The notes: generated by a model from the sequence alone, not told the origin. DNA of 64,000 nt from Bacteroidetes bacterium RIFCSPLOWO2_12_FULL_37_12 (GCA_001769655.1 MEPC01000038.1:1-64000); one strand, 5' to 3'. Numbered from the stretch's first letter, positions 45,467-54,376 are shown. Numbers and translations: made by a program.

Positions 45467-45793
45467 ATTTTTAAAGTGCGATACTTTTTTGGGCTAATTT
45501 TAATTTTCAGTTGCTGGAAAAATTGTCCCAACTAAATTTTATACAAACTAACCAATCAGTAGGAAAGTATCTATGAGCGTTTAAAAGTGCCGTAGGCACT
45601 ATTTAATTTTGTAAGGATGGACTGAAGTCCGTTGTTACAACATGATTTGTTCCTACGGAACTCAATTGCAAACATATTTCCTTTCTAACATTATTTGTAG
45701 CATGTGAAAATAAGAATTAGCCCTTTTTTATCAATTTCATGCGTAATTAAAAAAAATCAGTAAGTTTGCGGGTTATTTTTATACAAAGCACTT
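45467..45793. other. Gap upstream of fabI with three small palindromes
   Basis: AGTGCCGTAGGCACT (45586-45600), GGACTGAAGTCC (45619-45630) and GTTCCTACGGAAC (45649-45661) follow one another at intervals of about 30 bp. A fabI promoter box lies at 45761. No gene is seen. Confidence 0.6.
45761..45768 (+). promoter_or_regulatory. -7 element (TAAGTTTG) of fabI
   Basis: TAAGTTTG matches TAnnTTTG, 25 bp before the fabI ATG. A clear -33 element is not seen. Confidence 0.5.
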
Positions 45794-46612
45794 ATGAATC
45801 ACCAATTACTAAAAGGAAAGCGCGGGATTATATTCGGTGCGCTTGATGAACGTTCACTTGCATGGAAAACAGCGGAGCGGGCGTTTGAAGAAGGGGCGCA
45901 GTTTGTATTGACGAATGCTCCGGTTGCCTTGCGCTTAGGTACCATAAACCAACTGGCTGATAAATGTAAGGCAAAGGTAATACCTGCCGATGCCACATTG
46001 ATAGAAGATATTGAAAAATTATACGATGAATCCATTCAATTTTTAGGAGGGAAAATTGACTTTCTGCTACATTCCATAGGCATGAGTCCAAATGTCCGTA
46101 AAGGAAAAACCTATAATGACCTTGACTATAATTTTTTTCTGAAAACACTCGACATCTCAGGATTATCTTTGCATAAAATTTTACAGGTGGCTGAAAAAAA
46201 GGATGTTTTTAATGAAGGGGCATCTGTGGTAGCTCTTACTTATGTAGCGGCTCAACGGGTATTCCCCCATTATTCTGATATGTCACAGGCAAAAGCGCTA
46301 TTGGAATCCATCGCCCGCAGTTATGGGTACCAATTGGGCGTCAAAAAGAAGGTCCGGATTAATACTGTATCTCAATCACCAACTGTTACTACGGCTGGTA
46401 GTGGAGTTACCGGTTTTGATACGTTTTATAGCTACGCCGATAAAATGTCGCCCCTCGGTAATGCAAGCGCTCTGGATTGCGCCGATTACCTTATCACGCT
46501 TTTCTCGGACCTAACCCGGAAAGTCACAATGCAAAATTTGTTTAACGATGGTGGTTTTTCTTCTATGGGCATTTCCCAACAGATTTTGGAAATAGTTAAG
46601 CAAAAAAACTGA
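45794..46612 (+). CDS. fabI: Enoyl-[acyl-carrier-protein] reductase (NADH)
   Basis: 272 residues. Last step of each fatty-acid elongation cycle. It has the FabI-type cofactor site (GIIFGALDERSLAWKTAERA), LLHSIGMSPN, and the active-site TYVAAQRVFPHYSDMSQAKA with Tyr-x6-Lys. SQSPTVTTAGSGVTGF replaces the usual GPIRTLAASG loop, a Bacteroidota-type variant. A target for triclosan-type inhibitors in general. Single gene with its own promoter. Confidence 0.93.
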   Translation: MNHQLLKGKRGIIFGALDERSLAWKTAERAFEEGAQFVLTNAPVALRLGTINQLADKCKAKVIPADATLIEDIEKLYDESIQFLGGKIDFLLHSIGMSPNVRKGKTYNDLDYNFFLKTLDISGLSLHKILQVAEKKDVFNEGASVVALTYVAAQRVFPHYSDMSQAKALLESIARSYGYQLGVKKKVRINTVSQSPTVTTAGSGVTGFDTFYSYADKMSPLGNASALDCADYLITLFSDLTRKVTMQNLFNDGGFSSMGISQQILEIVKQKN

Positions 46613-46667
46613 TTTTTGTTATTTTTTTTGATATTTTTGCACTTTCGTTGGTTGAAACGGTCCTCGG

Positions 46668-46700
46668 ATTCGTTTGTGAGGACACAAACGAAGGAGATAA
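46668..46700. repeat. Palindrome repeat R4, single unit
   Basis: ATTCGTTTGTG-AGGA-CACAAACGAAGGAGATAAA, perfect 10-bp stem. It lies upstream of the first gene of the A/B array, followed by a GATAAAT satellite (46694-46769). Confidence 0.8.
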
Positions 46701-46769
46701 ATGATAAATGATAAATGATAAATGACCAATGACTAATTACTAATGACTAATTACTAATTTCTAATTTCC
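46694..46769. repeat. GATAAAT / GACTAATTACTAAT satellite
   Basis: Period-7 GATAAAT units turning into ACTAATTACTAAT units, filling the gap directly before the first array gene. Confidence 0.7.
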
Positions 46770-47237
46770 ATGAAAGCAACTATTAAAACAAACACAATTC
46801 GTCTTTTATTGTGTTTACTAACCATCTCGCTGTTTCCTGCTATAGGAATAGGTCAAAAATCACAAACCTCTACAGCAGTGCCATCTAAAGATTTGTATCT
46901 TAAAGCATTTAAAGTCCGAAGTGGCGTTTCTTTTAATCAAAGCGGCGTTACTTCTGTAAACGAATTCGCTTACGTATTAAGTAAAGGTGTCAGCTATGTT
47001 TTAACCAGTTCACAAGCAGAAAACCCCAACGTTAAAATGAGGATGCAATTGTTTGACAGGAATCATAAACTGCTGGCAAGTAACTTTGACGAAGGTAAAA
47101 AGAAATTTTACTCAGCCATTCAATATAAATGCACAACTTCCGGACTTCATTATCTTGCTTTTTCCTGTGAAGGTAGTGGCGGCGCCGGTGAAAAAACCGA
47201 GTGTAAAGGCGAGGGAATATTGAAATTTTCAAATTAA
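46770..47237 (+). CDS. Family A small exported protein, copy A1
   Basis: 155 residues with a signal peptide (LLLCLLTISLFPAIGIGQ). Shares with A2 and A3 a beta-rich core: YVLSKGVSYVLTSS, MRMQLFDRNHKLLASNFDEG and YKCTTSGLHYLAFSCEG. It lacks the N-terminal Cys pair of A2 and A3 and ends differently (ECKGEGILKFSN). It opens an alternating array with family B lipoproteins. Function unknown. Confidence 0.75.
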   Translation: MKATIKTNTIRLLLCLLTISLFPAIGIGQKSQTSTAVPSKDLYLKAFKVRSGVSFNQSGVTSVNEFAYVLSKGVSYVLTSSQAENPNVKMRMQLFDRNHKLLASNFDEGKKKFYSAIQYKCTTSGLHYLAFSCEGSGGAGEKTECKGEGILKFSN

Positions 47238-47325
47238 AATTCAAGGAAAGAATTAACGCTAAACACTAAACACTAAACAATTAACACTAAATAATTAAGT
47301 ATTAAGAATTTATATATTTATTATT

Positions 47326-48234
47326 ATGTTCAGAACAACCACTATTTTATTCGTTTCTACATGTATAGGATTTTATGCATGTCAATCAAAACAATCTGCC
47401 GAAACAAAGTTTCAGGAATCGCTTGACACGCTCAGCGCTGTCACGGTAGCCGACACATCAGAAAAAACCACCGGAGATGTTATTTCATCCTTACCCTCTC
47501 CATTAGAAATTTCTTCCATGATAAAGGAATCGGGAGCAGATTTTTCCAGTTCCATGCTAAATCCTGTGAATAATACTTCCAAATACACAACCTATCACAT
47601 GAAGGCGATAAATCTTGGGGTTTTTGGCGCTGATCTGGGGTATATAAATATTTACAATCAAAATAAATCCGCTCTCGAGTACATTCGCTCTGTAAAAAAT
47701 CTTGCCGATGAACTCCGTGTTGGGCAATTTTTTGATTTTACCACGCTTGCCCGTTTGGCAAAAAATGCCGAAAATATTGATTCTCTACTTTATTTAACCA
47801 CTTCGGGATTCGAAAAAATGGATGAATTCCTAAAAGAAAAAAATCGCGGAAATATCAGCGCGTTAATTCTTACCGGCGCCTGGCTCGAAGGGCTGTACCT
47901 GGCTACACAAGTGGCAAAAACCAAACCCAACAAAGAATTGATTGAGCGGATTGGTGAACAAAAAATTTCCTTTCAGGATCTGATGAAACTTTTAGAAAAT
48001 TTTAAATCGGATCAAAATATTATTAATGTGATTACTTCTTGCGGGACATTGAAAAATGAATTCGATAAAGTAGAAATTGAATATAAACACGGGGAAACAT
48101 CCTCAAGCGAAGTTGACGGGGTTCTGGTTGTTGTTGACAGCGGCTCAAGTACGGTTAAGATTGCCGACGAACAATTAAAAAATATTACCAACTTAACCGA
48201 AGAACTCAGGAATAAACTGATTACAGAAATTTAG
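47326..48234 (+). CDS. Family B lipoprotein, copy B1
   Basis: 302 residues. Signal with lipobox (CIGFYAC, Cys19). The mature part is shared with B2: SLPSPLEISSMIKE, INLGVFGADLGYINIYNQNK, NLADELRVGQFFDFTTL, KEKNRGNISALILTGAWLEG and ERIGEQKISFQ, then an alpha-helical C-terminus. The family looks like an exported, mostly helical domain anchored to a membrane. No known family recognised. Confidence 0.75.
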   Translation: MFRTTTILFVSTCIGFYACQSKQSAETKFQESLDTLSAVTVADTSEKTTGDVISSLPSPLEISSMIKESGADFSSSMLNPVNNTSKYTTYHMKAINLGVFGADLGYINIYNQNKSALEYIRSVKNLADELRVGQFFDFTTLARLAKNAENIDSLLYLTTSGFEKMDEFLKEKNRGNISALILTGAWLEGLYLATQVAKTKPNKELIERIGEQKISFQDLMKLLENFKSDQNIINVITSCGTLKNEFDKVEIEYKHGETSSSEVDGVLVVVDSGSSTVKIADEQLKNITNLTEELRNKLITEI

Positions 48235-48286
48235 TGTTACGGTTTTGATACTTGATGTTTGATATTTGATATATGAAATCTTATTC

Positions 48287-48757
48287 ATGATTACATCCCG
48301 GACATATTTACTTAATTTGAAATTCCTGCTCCTGCTACTTCCGTTACTATTCCACCCGGCGATCATATTTCCTGATTGTTCCAGCAATGATTTGTTTTTT
48401 GATAACTGCGCCCGGAATCTGAATGAATATACGTTCTTGAAATCCTATCAATTTGACCAATCCCAACTTAAAAAATTAGGATTACGTCCTACAGTGAAAT
48501 ATTCAAGCATCTTTTCAAAGGGGTCTGAATATTTTTTTTCCGTATGTAACGAAAATCGTACTGATAATAATAAAATGATCCTTAAATTATACGACAGCAA
48601 TGAGCGATTAATCACGAGTACGTATGACCCTGTATTCAACCGGTATTTCAGCAAATTCAAATTTCCATGCAGAAGAACCGGGGTTTATTATATAGAGTTT
48701 TCATTTCAGGGTGCTTTAGATGGGTGTGGCGCTGGAATGGTGGGGATTAAGATGTAG
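48287..48757 (+). CDS. Family A small exported protein, copy A2
   Basis: 156 residues from ATG 48287. Hydrophobic leader (LNLKFLLLLLPLLFHPAII), then CSSNDLFFDNC, SSIFSKGSEYFFSVC, LYDSNERLITSTYDP, FPCRRTGVYYIEF and GCGAGMVGI. The Cys pattern (C..., C, C, GCG) is the same as in A3, suggesting disulfides in the periplasm. Confidence 0.72.
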   Translation: MITSRTYLLNLKFLLLLLPLLFHPAIIFPDCSSNDLFFDNCARNLNEYTFLKSYQFDQSQLKKLGLRPTVKYSSIFSKGSEYFFSVCNENRTDNNKMILKLYDSNERLITSTYDPVFNRYFSKFKFPCRRTGVYYIEFSFQGALDGCGAGMVGIKM

Positions 48758-48803
48758 GGTAAATGGTTTGGTGGTTAGATGGTAAAATGGTTAAATGGTT
48801 AAT

Positions 48804-49751
48804 ATGAATTCATCAAAGTCAATTTTCAAACACCTTAAGCTGAATGCTTTTATATCTCTGTTTATAACAGTTCTTTTTTTTTCTACTTCCTGCCAGAAAA
48901 AACAAACTCTTACCGAAAATGGTTCTACTCCTGAAACAAAGGTTGCAAAACCAGATACGACCGTTATAGCGCCAGAAGTAATTGATGGTTTACTACATTC
49001 CATACCCTCTCCTCTTGAAATTTCACTGTTGATTAAAAAAACTGTGGTATCATTCATATCAGATATTACAAATCCCTATACAAATTGCGATAACTACACA
49101 ACTCCATTTAAACAAGCCGTAAATCTGGGAGTATATTCTGCTGATATCGGATATCTCGGTTTGTATAATAAACAAACTGTATCAACTCTTTACGTAAGAT
49201 GTCTTCGCAAATTAGCAGATGAGTTGAAAGTCGGGCAATTTTTTACCAGCGAAAAATTACAACGCGCACGCACGTATTCTACTCATCCGGAACAACAGGA
49301 TTCCCTGCTTACTCTTATCACCATGTCTTTTGAAGAAATGAATGAATATCTGAATGAAAAGAACCGCAGAAATGTCAGCGTGCTTATTGTCACCGGTGCA
49401 TGGATTGAAGCACTGAATTTATCGTTGAAGGTCTATGAACAAAACCCTTCCCAAGCGTTATTAGAAAGAATCGGGGAACAAAAAATCACTCTCGACAATA
49501 TCCGGCTCGTATTGTCTGTTTTTAAAAATTTTCCTGAGTTTGCTCCGCTGATTGAACATCTTGACGAACTCAAAAAGGTCTATGACAGGGTAGTAATTAC
49601 TTACACATATGGGGAACCGGAATTCTCAGAAGAACACGGAATGTTGGTTGTGCAGGATAAATCAACCAGCAAAGTTGAGATTACTCCCGATATACTGAAT
49701 GATATAAGGGCATTGACTATCAGGATTCAGAAGTTGGTAACAGCGGTATGA
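48804..49751 (+). CDS. Family B lipoprotein, copy B2
   Basis: 315 residues from ATG 48804. Signal with lipobox (VLFFSTSC). Shares with B1: SIPSPLEISLLIKK, VNLGVYSADIGYLGLYNKQT, KLADELKVGQFFTSEKL, NEKNRRNVSVLIVTGAWIEA and ERIGEQKITLD. The upstream in-frame ATG at 48795 comes from a GGTTAAAT satellite. Function unknown. Confidence 0.75.
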   Translation: MNSSKSIFKHLKLNAFISLFITVLFFSTSCQKKQTLTENGSTPETKVAKPDTTVIAPEVIDGLLHSIPSPLEISLLIKKTVVSFISDITNPYTNCDNYTTPFKQAVNLGVYSADIGYLGLYNKQTVSTLYVRCLRKLADELKVGQFFTSEKLQRARTYSTHPEQQDSLLTLITMSFEEMNEYLNEKNRRNVSVLIVTGAWIEALNLSLKVYEQNPSQALLERIGEQKITLDNIRLVLSVFKNFPEFAPLIEHLDELKKVYDRVVITYTYGEPEFSEEHGMLVVQDKSTSKVEITPDILNDIRALTIRIQKLVTAV

Positions 49752-49757
49752 TGGATA

Positions 49758-49810
49758 CAAACCTTCAAGGTTTGCATGGTTTTGAGGCGCTGGAAAACCT
49801 TGAAGATTTG
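49758..49810 (-). repeat. Dispersed repeat R5, inverted copy
   Basis: On the minus strand it reads CTTCAAGGTTTTCCAGCGCC then TCAAAACC and ACCTTGAAGGTTT, matching the units at 42756-42930. It lies in the gap between B2 and A3. Confidence 0.8.
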
Positions 49811-49870
49811 GATTAGTTTAGTAATACAATGGTAATACGATGGTGGCACCTTTATAAACTGATTGAAATT

Positions 49871-50317
49871 ATGGTTATAAAATATTTCTCATCCTTTTTG
49901 TTTTTCTGCTTTTTCACCATTGGTGTCACCCGCGCGCAATGCGAGGGAGATGCATTTTTTGATTCCTGTATGTCTAAAATCAAAACCTATACTTTTTTAA
50001 AAACTTATACTTCAAAAATCAAAAAGTCAAAAAAAGGGAAAGAAAGAACAGAGATGCATTCCTACGTCCTGAGCAAGGGAACTTCTTACATGATAACTGC
50101 CTGCAGTAGCACAGGACCTGAGGCAAAGCTAATTGTGACACTTGAGGATGGAAATCATAAACCATTGGCAAGCACGTATAGCGAAAAAACAAAAAAACAT
50201 TACCCTGCAATTGGCTATAACTGTCAGACAACCGGAATTCATTATTTTATTTTTACCTACGACAAAGACATGATAGAGGGTTGCGGAGTTTCATTGCTTG
50301 CCTTTAAAAAAATGTAG
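49871..50317 (+). CDS. Family A small exported protein, copy A3
   Basis: 148 residues from ATG 49871. Signal peptide (YFSSFLFFCFFTIGVTRAQ), then CEGDAFFDSC, SYVLSKGTSYMITAC, LEDGNHKPLASTYSEK, YNCQTTGIHYFIF and GCGVSLLAF. It closes the A-B-A-B-A array. The Cys positions match A2. Confidence 0.75.
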   Translation: MVIKYFSSFLFFCFFTIGVTRAQCEGDAFFDSCMSKIKTYTFLKTYTSKIKKSKKGKERTEMHSYVLSKGTSYMITACSSTGPEAKLIVTLEDGNHKPLASTYSEKTKKHYPAIGYNCQTTGIHYFIFTYDKDMIEGCGVSLLAFKKM

Positions 50318-50328
50318 TTACGAAAAAA

Positions 50329-50370
50329 CCTCACCCCAGCCCCTCTCCAAAAAAATGGAGAGGGGTGAGA
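50329..50370. repeat. Hairpin repeat R2, copy 3
   Basis: CCCCTCTCC (50340-50348) and GGAGAGGGG (50357-50365) with loop AAAAAAAT. It sits between convergent genes (array end and TPR gene end), where it could stop transcription from both sides. Confidence 0.8.
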
Positions 50371-50409
50371 AATTAACTGTATATCTATCCTGTTTATTTG
50401 TAATTTTAT

Positions 50410-51132
50410 TCACCTTCTCTTCCCCAGGTTCGGATTAATTTTTCTCGCTTTTTCAAAGTAATAGGTAGCTAACTGATCTTTCCTTTGTGTGTCATAAATG
50501 ATAGATAGATAATTATACGCATCGGCATTCAGCGAATCAATACCTATAATTTTATTGAAAACCTTTATAGCGGGGTCATGATATTTCGCCTCATTCATAT
50601 AGAGATAACTTAGCCCTAATTTCATATACGCATCAAGGTAGGTAGAATCGTATTGAATGGATTTTTTAAATAAGGGTATTGCCTTGTTATAGCTTGTATT
50701 CTCCAGTTCAACTAAACCCATTTTATAATAAACAGTGGGATTCACTGAACCAAGTCCAATAATTTTTCTATAAACCTTGGTGGCTTCTGTAGTAAAACCT
50801 ACTGTTTCATACGCATCGGCAAGTAACCAATACGCATCTTCCTCTTTCGGTTTGAGTTTAATTAAATCATTAAACGAGTTGATGGCTTTTTCAATGTCCT
50901 TTAATTCAGTATAAACAATGCCTAATTGCCGGTGTGCTTCCGCATATTTAGGATCTAAATCAATAATGTCTTTGAATGTTTTTATGGCATTTTTAAGATC
51001 TCCTTTGACTACCATGCTCACTCCTTTTTCAAACAACTCATTCGAGAGATTTGAATGAGGTGATTTGGAATCCTGCGAATAACTAATTAGCGGAAAAAAG
51101 ATGACGAGCGAAAAGATAAGTTTTTTGGACAT
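50410..51132 (-). CDS. Exported TPR-repeat protein at the end of the signalling block
   Basis: 240 residues. Signal peptide (KLIFSLVIFFPLISYSQ). At least five TPR units, e.g. LKNAIKTFKDIIDLDPKYAEAH, IEKAINSFNDLIKLKPKEEDAY and YNKAIPLFKKSIQYDSTYLDAY, up to ATYYFEKARKINPNLG. It is 29 bp downstream of the ABC transporter gene on the same strand and probably co-transcribed. A periplasmic scaffold. Confidence 0.82.
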   Translation of the reverse strand: MSKKLIFSLVIFFPLISYSQDSKSPHSNLSNELFEKGVSMVVKGDLKNAIKTFKDIIDLDPKYAEAHRQLGIVYTELKDIEKAINSFNDLIKLKPKEEDAYWLLADAYETVGFTTEATKVYRKIIGLGSVNPTVYYKMGLVELENTSYNKAIPLFKKSIQYDSTYLDAYMKLGLSYLYMNEAKYHDPAIKVFNKIIGIDSLNADAYNYLSIIYDTQRKDQLATYYFEKARKINPNLGKRR

Positions 51133-51161
51133 GGTTTTTTCTATTTACTATTTACTATTTA

Positions 51162-54100
51162 CTATTTTCTATTAATTATTTTCCTTATACTAACTCTCCA
51201 CCTTTTTAGTTTTAAAACTCCTGAGAATAACTTTTCCATACTGTCCATTGCGTATTTCAGCGATTCAAAATAAAGAGTGAAAAACAAAATTGTTGTCATA
51301 AACCATATTACAAGAACATTGAAGAAAAAAGTATCGAAAAGATTTCCGAATAAATGTTTGTTGGGGGCATAAAAATGCGCCCGGTATGCCAATGGATTAG
51401 AACGGTCAATCGGGTCAAGATACACCGCATCAATTAACTGCACCATTCTGCCATTCACTTCCACCAGCCGGTACTCCGCTGTTTTATTGGTTACAATGTC
51501 TTCGAGGTCGTTATTAAAATAATTGGATTTCATAAACTTAAAAACCTGCGCTTTTGGTGGCGTGGATTGCGCATTACTTAAAATCATTTCTTTGCGGGTG
51601 TTGACTTCTGAAAAATGATTTGTATAATAATCTCCCAGTTCATCGAGGTAACTTCTGGCGCTATCTGCAATTTTTGAGTTAAAATGGTCAGGGGATAACC
51701 GGTCTGATAATGTAAATGGCATAGAAGTGATGCGTGATTCGTTTTCTATTTCATTACGTACCACTTGCAGATTTCGCAGGGCTTTTTGTTTCAAAGAATC
51801 ATAAGGACTTTGCCAATACATTTCTGTGGTTTTTAAACGGTCTTTTAGTTCGGGAATAAGATAAACCTGTTTAAAATCGAACTGACTTTCTTTTTTTTCC
51901 AATTCATAAAAATTTCTTTCAAACAAATTATCTTTAAACTGATGCACCATTAGCCCTTCAAATGCCCAACGGGATGCCATCAGGTCGGCTATAATAGGGA
52001 CCTTATCCCTTTTGCCAACAAATTGATTTAATTTGTCGAAACTGAAAATGGCGCCGCTTAAAATCATTTGCGGAATCAAAAGAATCGGGATTAAGATATA
52101 AATCGTAACAGCAGAATTAAAAGATGCTGAAATGTTCATGCCGAGCATATTAGCAAAACAGCTTACAGAAAATAACGTGAACCAGTAGCCAATGTTCATG
52201 TCACGGATTTCAAGAATATAATTTCCAATTAACGTAAAGCTGAGAGTTTGTATGGAAGAAATTACAAAAAGGATGATCACTTTGGACCATAGGTAGCCAA
52301 GACGACTCAGGTTGAGAAATTTTTCCCTTTTTTGAATTTTCCGGTCTCTTATAATTTCCTCCGCACTGACAGTGAGTCCCATGAACAGCGCCACAATAAT
52401 GCACATGAAAAGATAAGCCACTATGTTATCATTATCGCTGAATTTATAAACATCAGAAAGTGGGTCTTCCACATAACGGATAATGAAAGCGAGAATCAGC
52501 GCTAACACCGGTGCCTCGAGAAAATTAATCAGCATGTATTGCGTATTGCTGATTTTTGAGAGAACATCGCGGATGATAAAAATCTTCAATTGATTGAACA
52601 GGGAAGGAATTCTCAGCGTTCGGGGAGGAGCATCATTTACTTCATTTAATTGTTTCGCAGGAAAATTTTTCTGAAAAAGCTGATACCAGTGTTCGGGTGA
52701 CACTTTTCTTTTCTCCGTCAGTTTTCCATATTCATCCACCACTTTCGCTTCAATGATGTTGAAAATAAGTTCTGTATTTACATTTCCACATTCTGAACAT
52801 TGTCCTTTTTCGCTTTGTAATTGCTTGTCGGCTTTCTTGAAATACATCACCGCTTCCACCGGATTCCCATAATAAATAGGTTTTCCTCCCACATCAAGTA
52901 TCAGAATTTTGTCAAACATTTTATAGATGTCGGAAGAAGGTTGATGTATAACCACAAATATCAGCTTGCCTTTGCTGGCAAGTTCTTTAAGCAGGTCCAT
53001 GATATTTTCAGAGTCCCGGGATGATAAACCGGAGGTTGGTTCATCCAGAAATAAAACAGCGGGCTCTCTAATCAATTCAAGGGCGATGTTTAACCGTTTG
53101 CGTTGCCCTCCGGAAATTTTTTTATCTAACACGCTTCCTACCTTAAGCCCTTTGATTTCTCCGAGTCCAAGATCCACCAGGGTTTTCAATACCAGGGCAT
53201 CCAGTTCTTTTTCTTTGAGGTTTTTAAAACAAAGTTTTGCATTATAATATAAATTCTGATATACAGTAAGTTCTTCCATTAATAAATCATCCTGTGCCAC
53301 ATATCCAATCACGCCTTCAACTTTTTCTTTTTCGGAAAAAATATCTATTTTATTGATTCTTACGGAGCCGGAAGTGGGCTTTTCAATTCCTGAAAGCACA
53401 TTCAGCAAAGTTGTTTTCCCCGCGCCGCTCGCTCCCATTATTGCAATCAGGAATCCGTTTTCTTCATTTATGTTAACATGATTCAAACCCAGATTGCCTC
53501 CCTTAAAACGATATATCAGGTCATCGGCGCAAAAAGAAAGGCGGGATTCGGTTTTATCTTTCAAAAAACGGCTAACCACATCACTGTAATAAATGGGTTT
53601 TCCTTTAGGAAGTTTGATGGTACTGCCGTAAGAAAAAAGATAAATATGTTTTTTATTTACGGTTAATCCGTTTAAAAAAACTTCTTCATCTCCGGTATAT
53701 TTCAAAAAATACATATCCACACTGGGCGCATGGATAATGTAAAAAGAACCGTCAAGTGATTCTACCGGAATATGTTTTGTTTTTGTGTATTTTCCATCAG
53801 GAAATTGATTAACAATCAACAATTCATCCATATCCACTTCGTCAAGCATTGATTTAAAAACAAACTGCTCAATGATTTTATATTCATTGGGTTCAAATTT
53901 GAAAACAAGTGAAACCGTATCCACAATTTCTTTTTCGAGAGGTGTCACTTTTTCATCCGCGCTGATAAGTTCCAGCAACCGGATTAAAAGAACAATTTTT
54001 TGTTTTTGCGTTAATGTTTTATTGATTTTTGAGCAGATAGATAAAGTTCTTACCGAGTCCTTTACAGAGGTCAGACGTCTGCCTTTGGGGGCTGATTCTG

Positions 54101-54287
54101 TTTGCTGAGGTTTATTGTATCCGGAGAGATCATCATAAAGCGCAAGATAATCACGGGCGGCTTCCCTGTCCAATTGCTGGAGTAAAAAACCTTCCACTAA
54201 TTGGCGTTGTTCTACTGAGACACTTCCTTCTTGTTTGGTGGTAATGGCAAACAATTGCATCAGGGCTTTTAGGAGTTCTTCACTCAT
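51162..54287 (-). CDS. ABCG-type transporter with extra N-terminal regulatory region
   Basis: 1041 residues. Residues 1 to about 150 are helical and TerB-like (LLELISADEKVTPLEKEIVDTV). A stretch at about 195-265 (VFLNGLTVNKKHIYLFSYGSTIKLPKGKPIYYSDVV, split here for reading) resembles an FHA-like beta domain. The ATPase follows: GASGAGKTTLLNVLSG, ISGGQRKRLNIALEL, LFLDEPTSGLSSRDSEN. After a CSECG knuckle come about five membrane segments, a large extracytoplasmic insert (about 740-960) and a last segment (FFFNVLVIWFMTTILFFTLYF). ABC2/ABCG half-transporter layout. The 3' end runs into a TACTATT satellite. Substrate unknown. Confidence 0.85.
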   Translation of the reverse strand: MSEELLKALMQLFAITTKQEGSVSVEQRQLVEGFLLQQLDREAARDYLALYDDLSGYNKPQQTESAPKGRRLTSVKDSVRTLSICSKINKTLTQKQKIVLLIRLLELISADEKVTPLEKEIVDTVSLVFKFEPNEYKIIEQFVFKSMLDEVDMDELLIVNQFPDGKYTKTKHIPVESLDGSFYIIHAPSVDMYFLKYTGDEEVFLNGLTVNKKHIYLFSYGSTIKLPKGKPIYYSDVVSRFLKDKTESRLSFCADDLIYRFKGGNLGLNHVNINEENGFLIAIMGASGAGKTTLLNVLSGIEKPTSGSVRINKIDIFSEKEKVEGVIGYVAQDDLLMEELTVYQNLYYNAKLCFKNLKEKELDALVLKTLVDLGLGEIKGLKVGSVLDKKISGGQRKRLNIALELIREPAVLFLDEPTSGLSSRDSENIMDLLKELASKGKLIFVVIHQPSSDIYKMFDKILILDVGGKPIYYGNPVEAVMYFKKADKQLQSEKGQCSECGNVNTELIFNIIEAKVVDEYGKLTEKRKVSPEHWYQLFQKNFPAKQLNEVNDAPPRTLRIPSLFNQLKIFIIRDVLSKISNTQYMLINFLEAPVLALILAFIIRYVEDPLSDVYKFSDNDNIVAYLFMCIIVALFMGLTVSAEEIIRDRKIQKREKFLNLSRLGYLWSKVIILFVISSIQTLSFTLIGNYILEIRDMNIGYWFTLFSVSCFANMLGMNISASFNSAVTIYILIPILLIPQMILSGAIFSFDKLNQFVGKRDKVPIIADLMASRWAFEGLMVHQFKDNLFERNFYELEKKESQFDFKQVYLIPELKDRLKTTEMYWQSPYDSLKQKALRNLQVVRNEIENESRITSMPFTLSDRLSPDHFNSKIADSARSYLDELGDYYTNHFSEVNTRKEMILSNAQSTPPKAQVFKFMKSNYFNNDLEDIVTNKTAEYRLVEVNGRMVQLIDAVYLDPIDRSNPLAYRAHFYAPNKHLFGNLFDTFFFNVLVIWFMTTILFFTLYFESLKYAMDSMEKLFSGVLKLKRWRVSIRKIINRK

Positions 54288-54296
54288 GGGGGAGGG

Positions 54297-54374
54297 GTAT
54301 AGGGTATAGAGGGTATAAAGGTATAAAGGTATAGGGGGAATCCATTATACCCTATACCGCTATACCTTTATACC
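54297..54374. repeat. GGTATA satellite with inverted arms
   Basis: AGGGTATAGAGGGTATAAAGG on the left and CCCTATACCGCTATACCTTT on the right can pair. It fills the gap between the SiaC-like and ABC transporter genes, where it may weaken read-through. Confidence 0.6.
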
Positions 54375-54376
54375 TC

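Noticed and set aside
45586-45661. tRNA-like cloverleaf
   Set aside because: Three small hairpins but no acceptor stem, no CCA-proximal pairing and no T-loop consensus.
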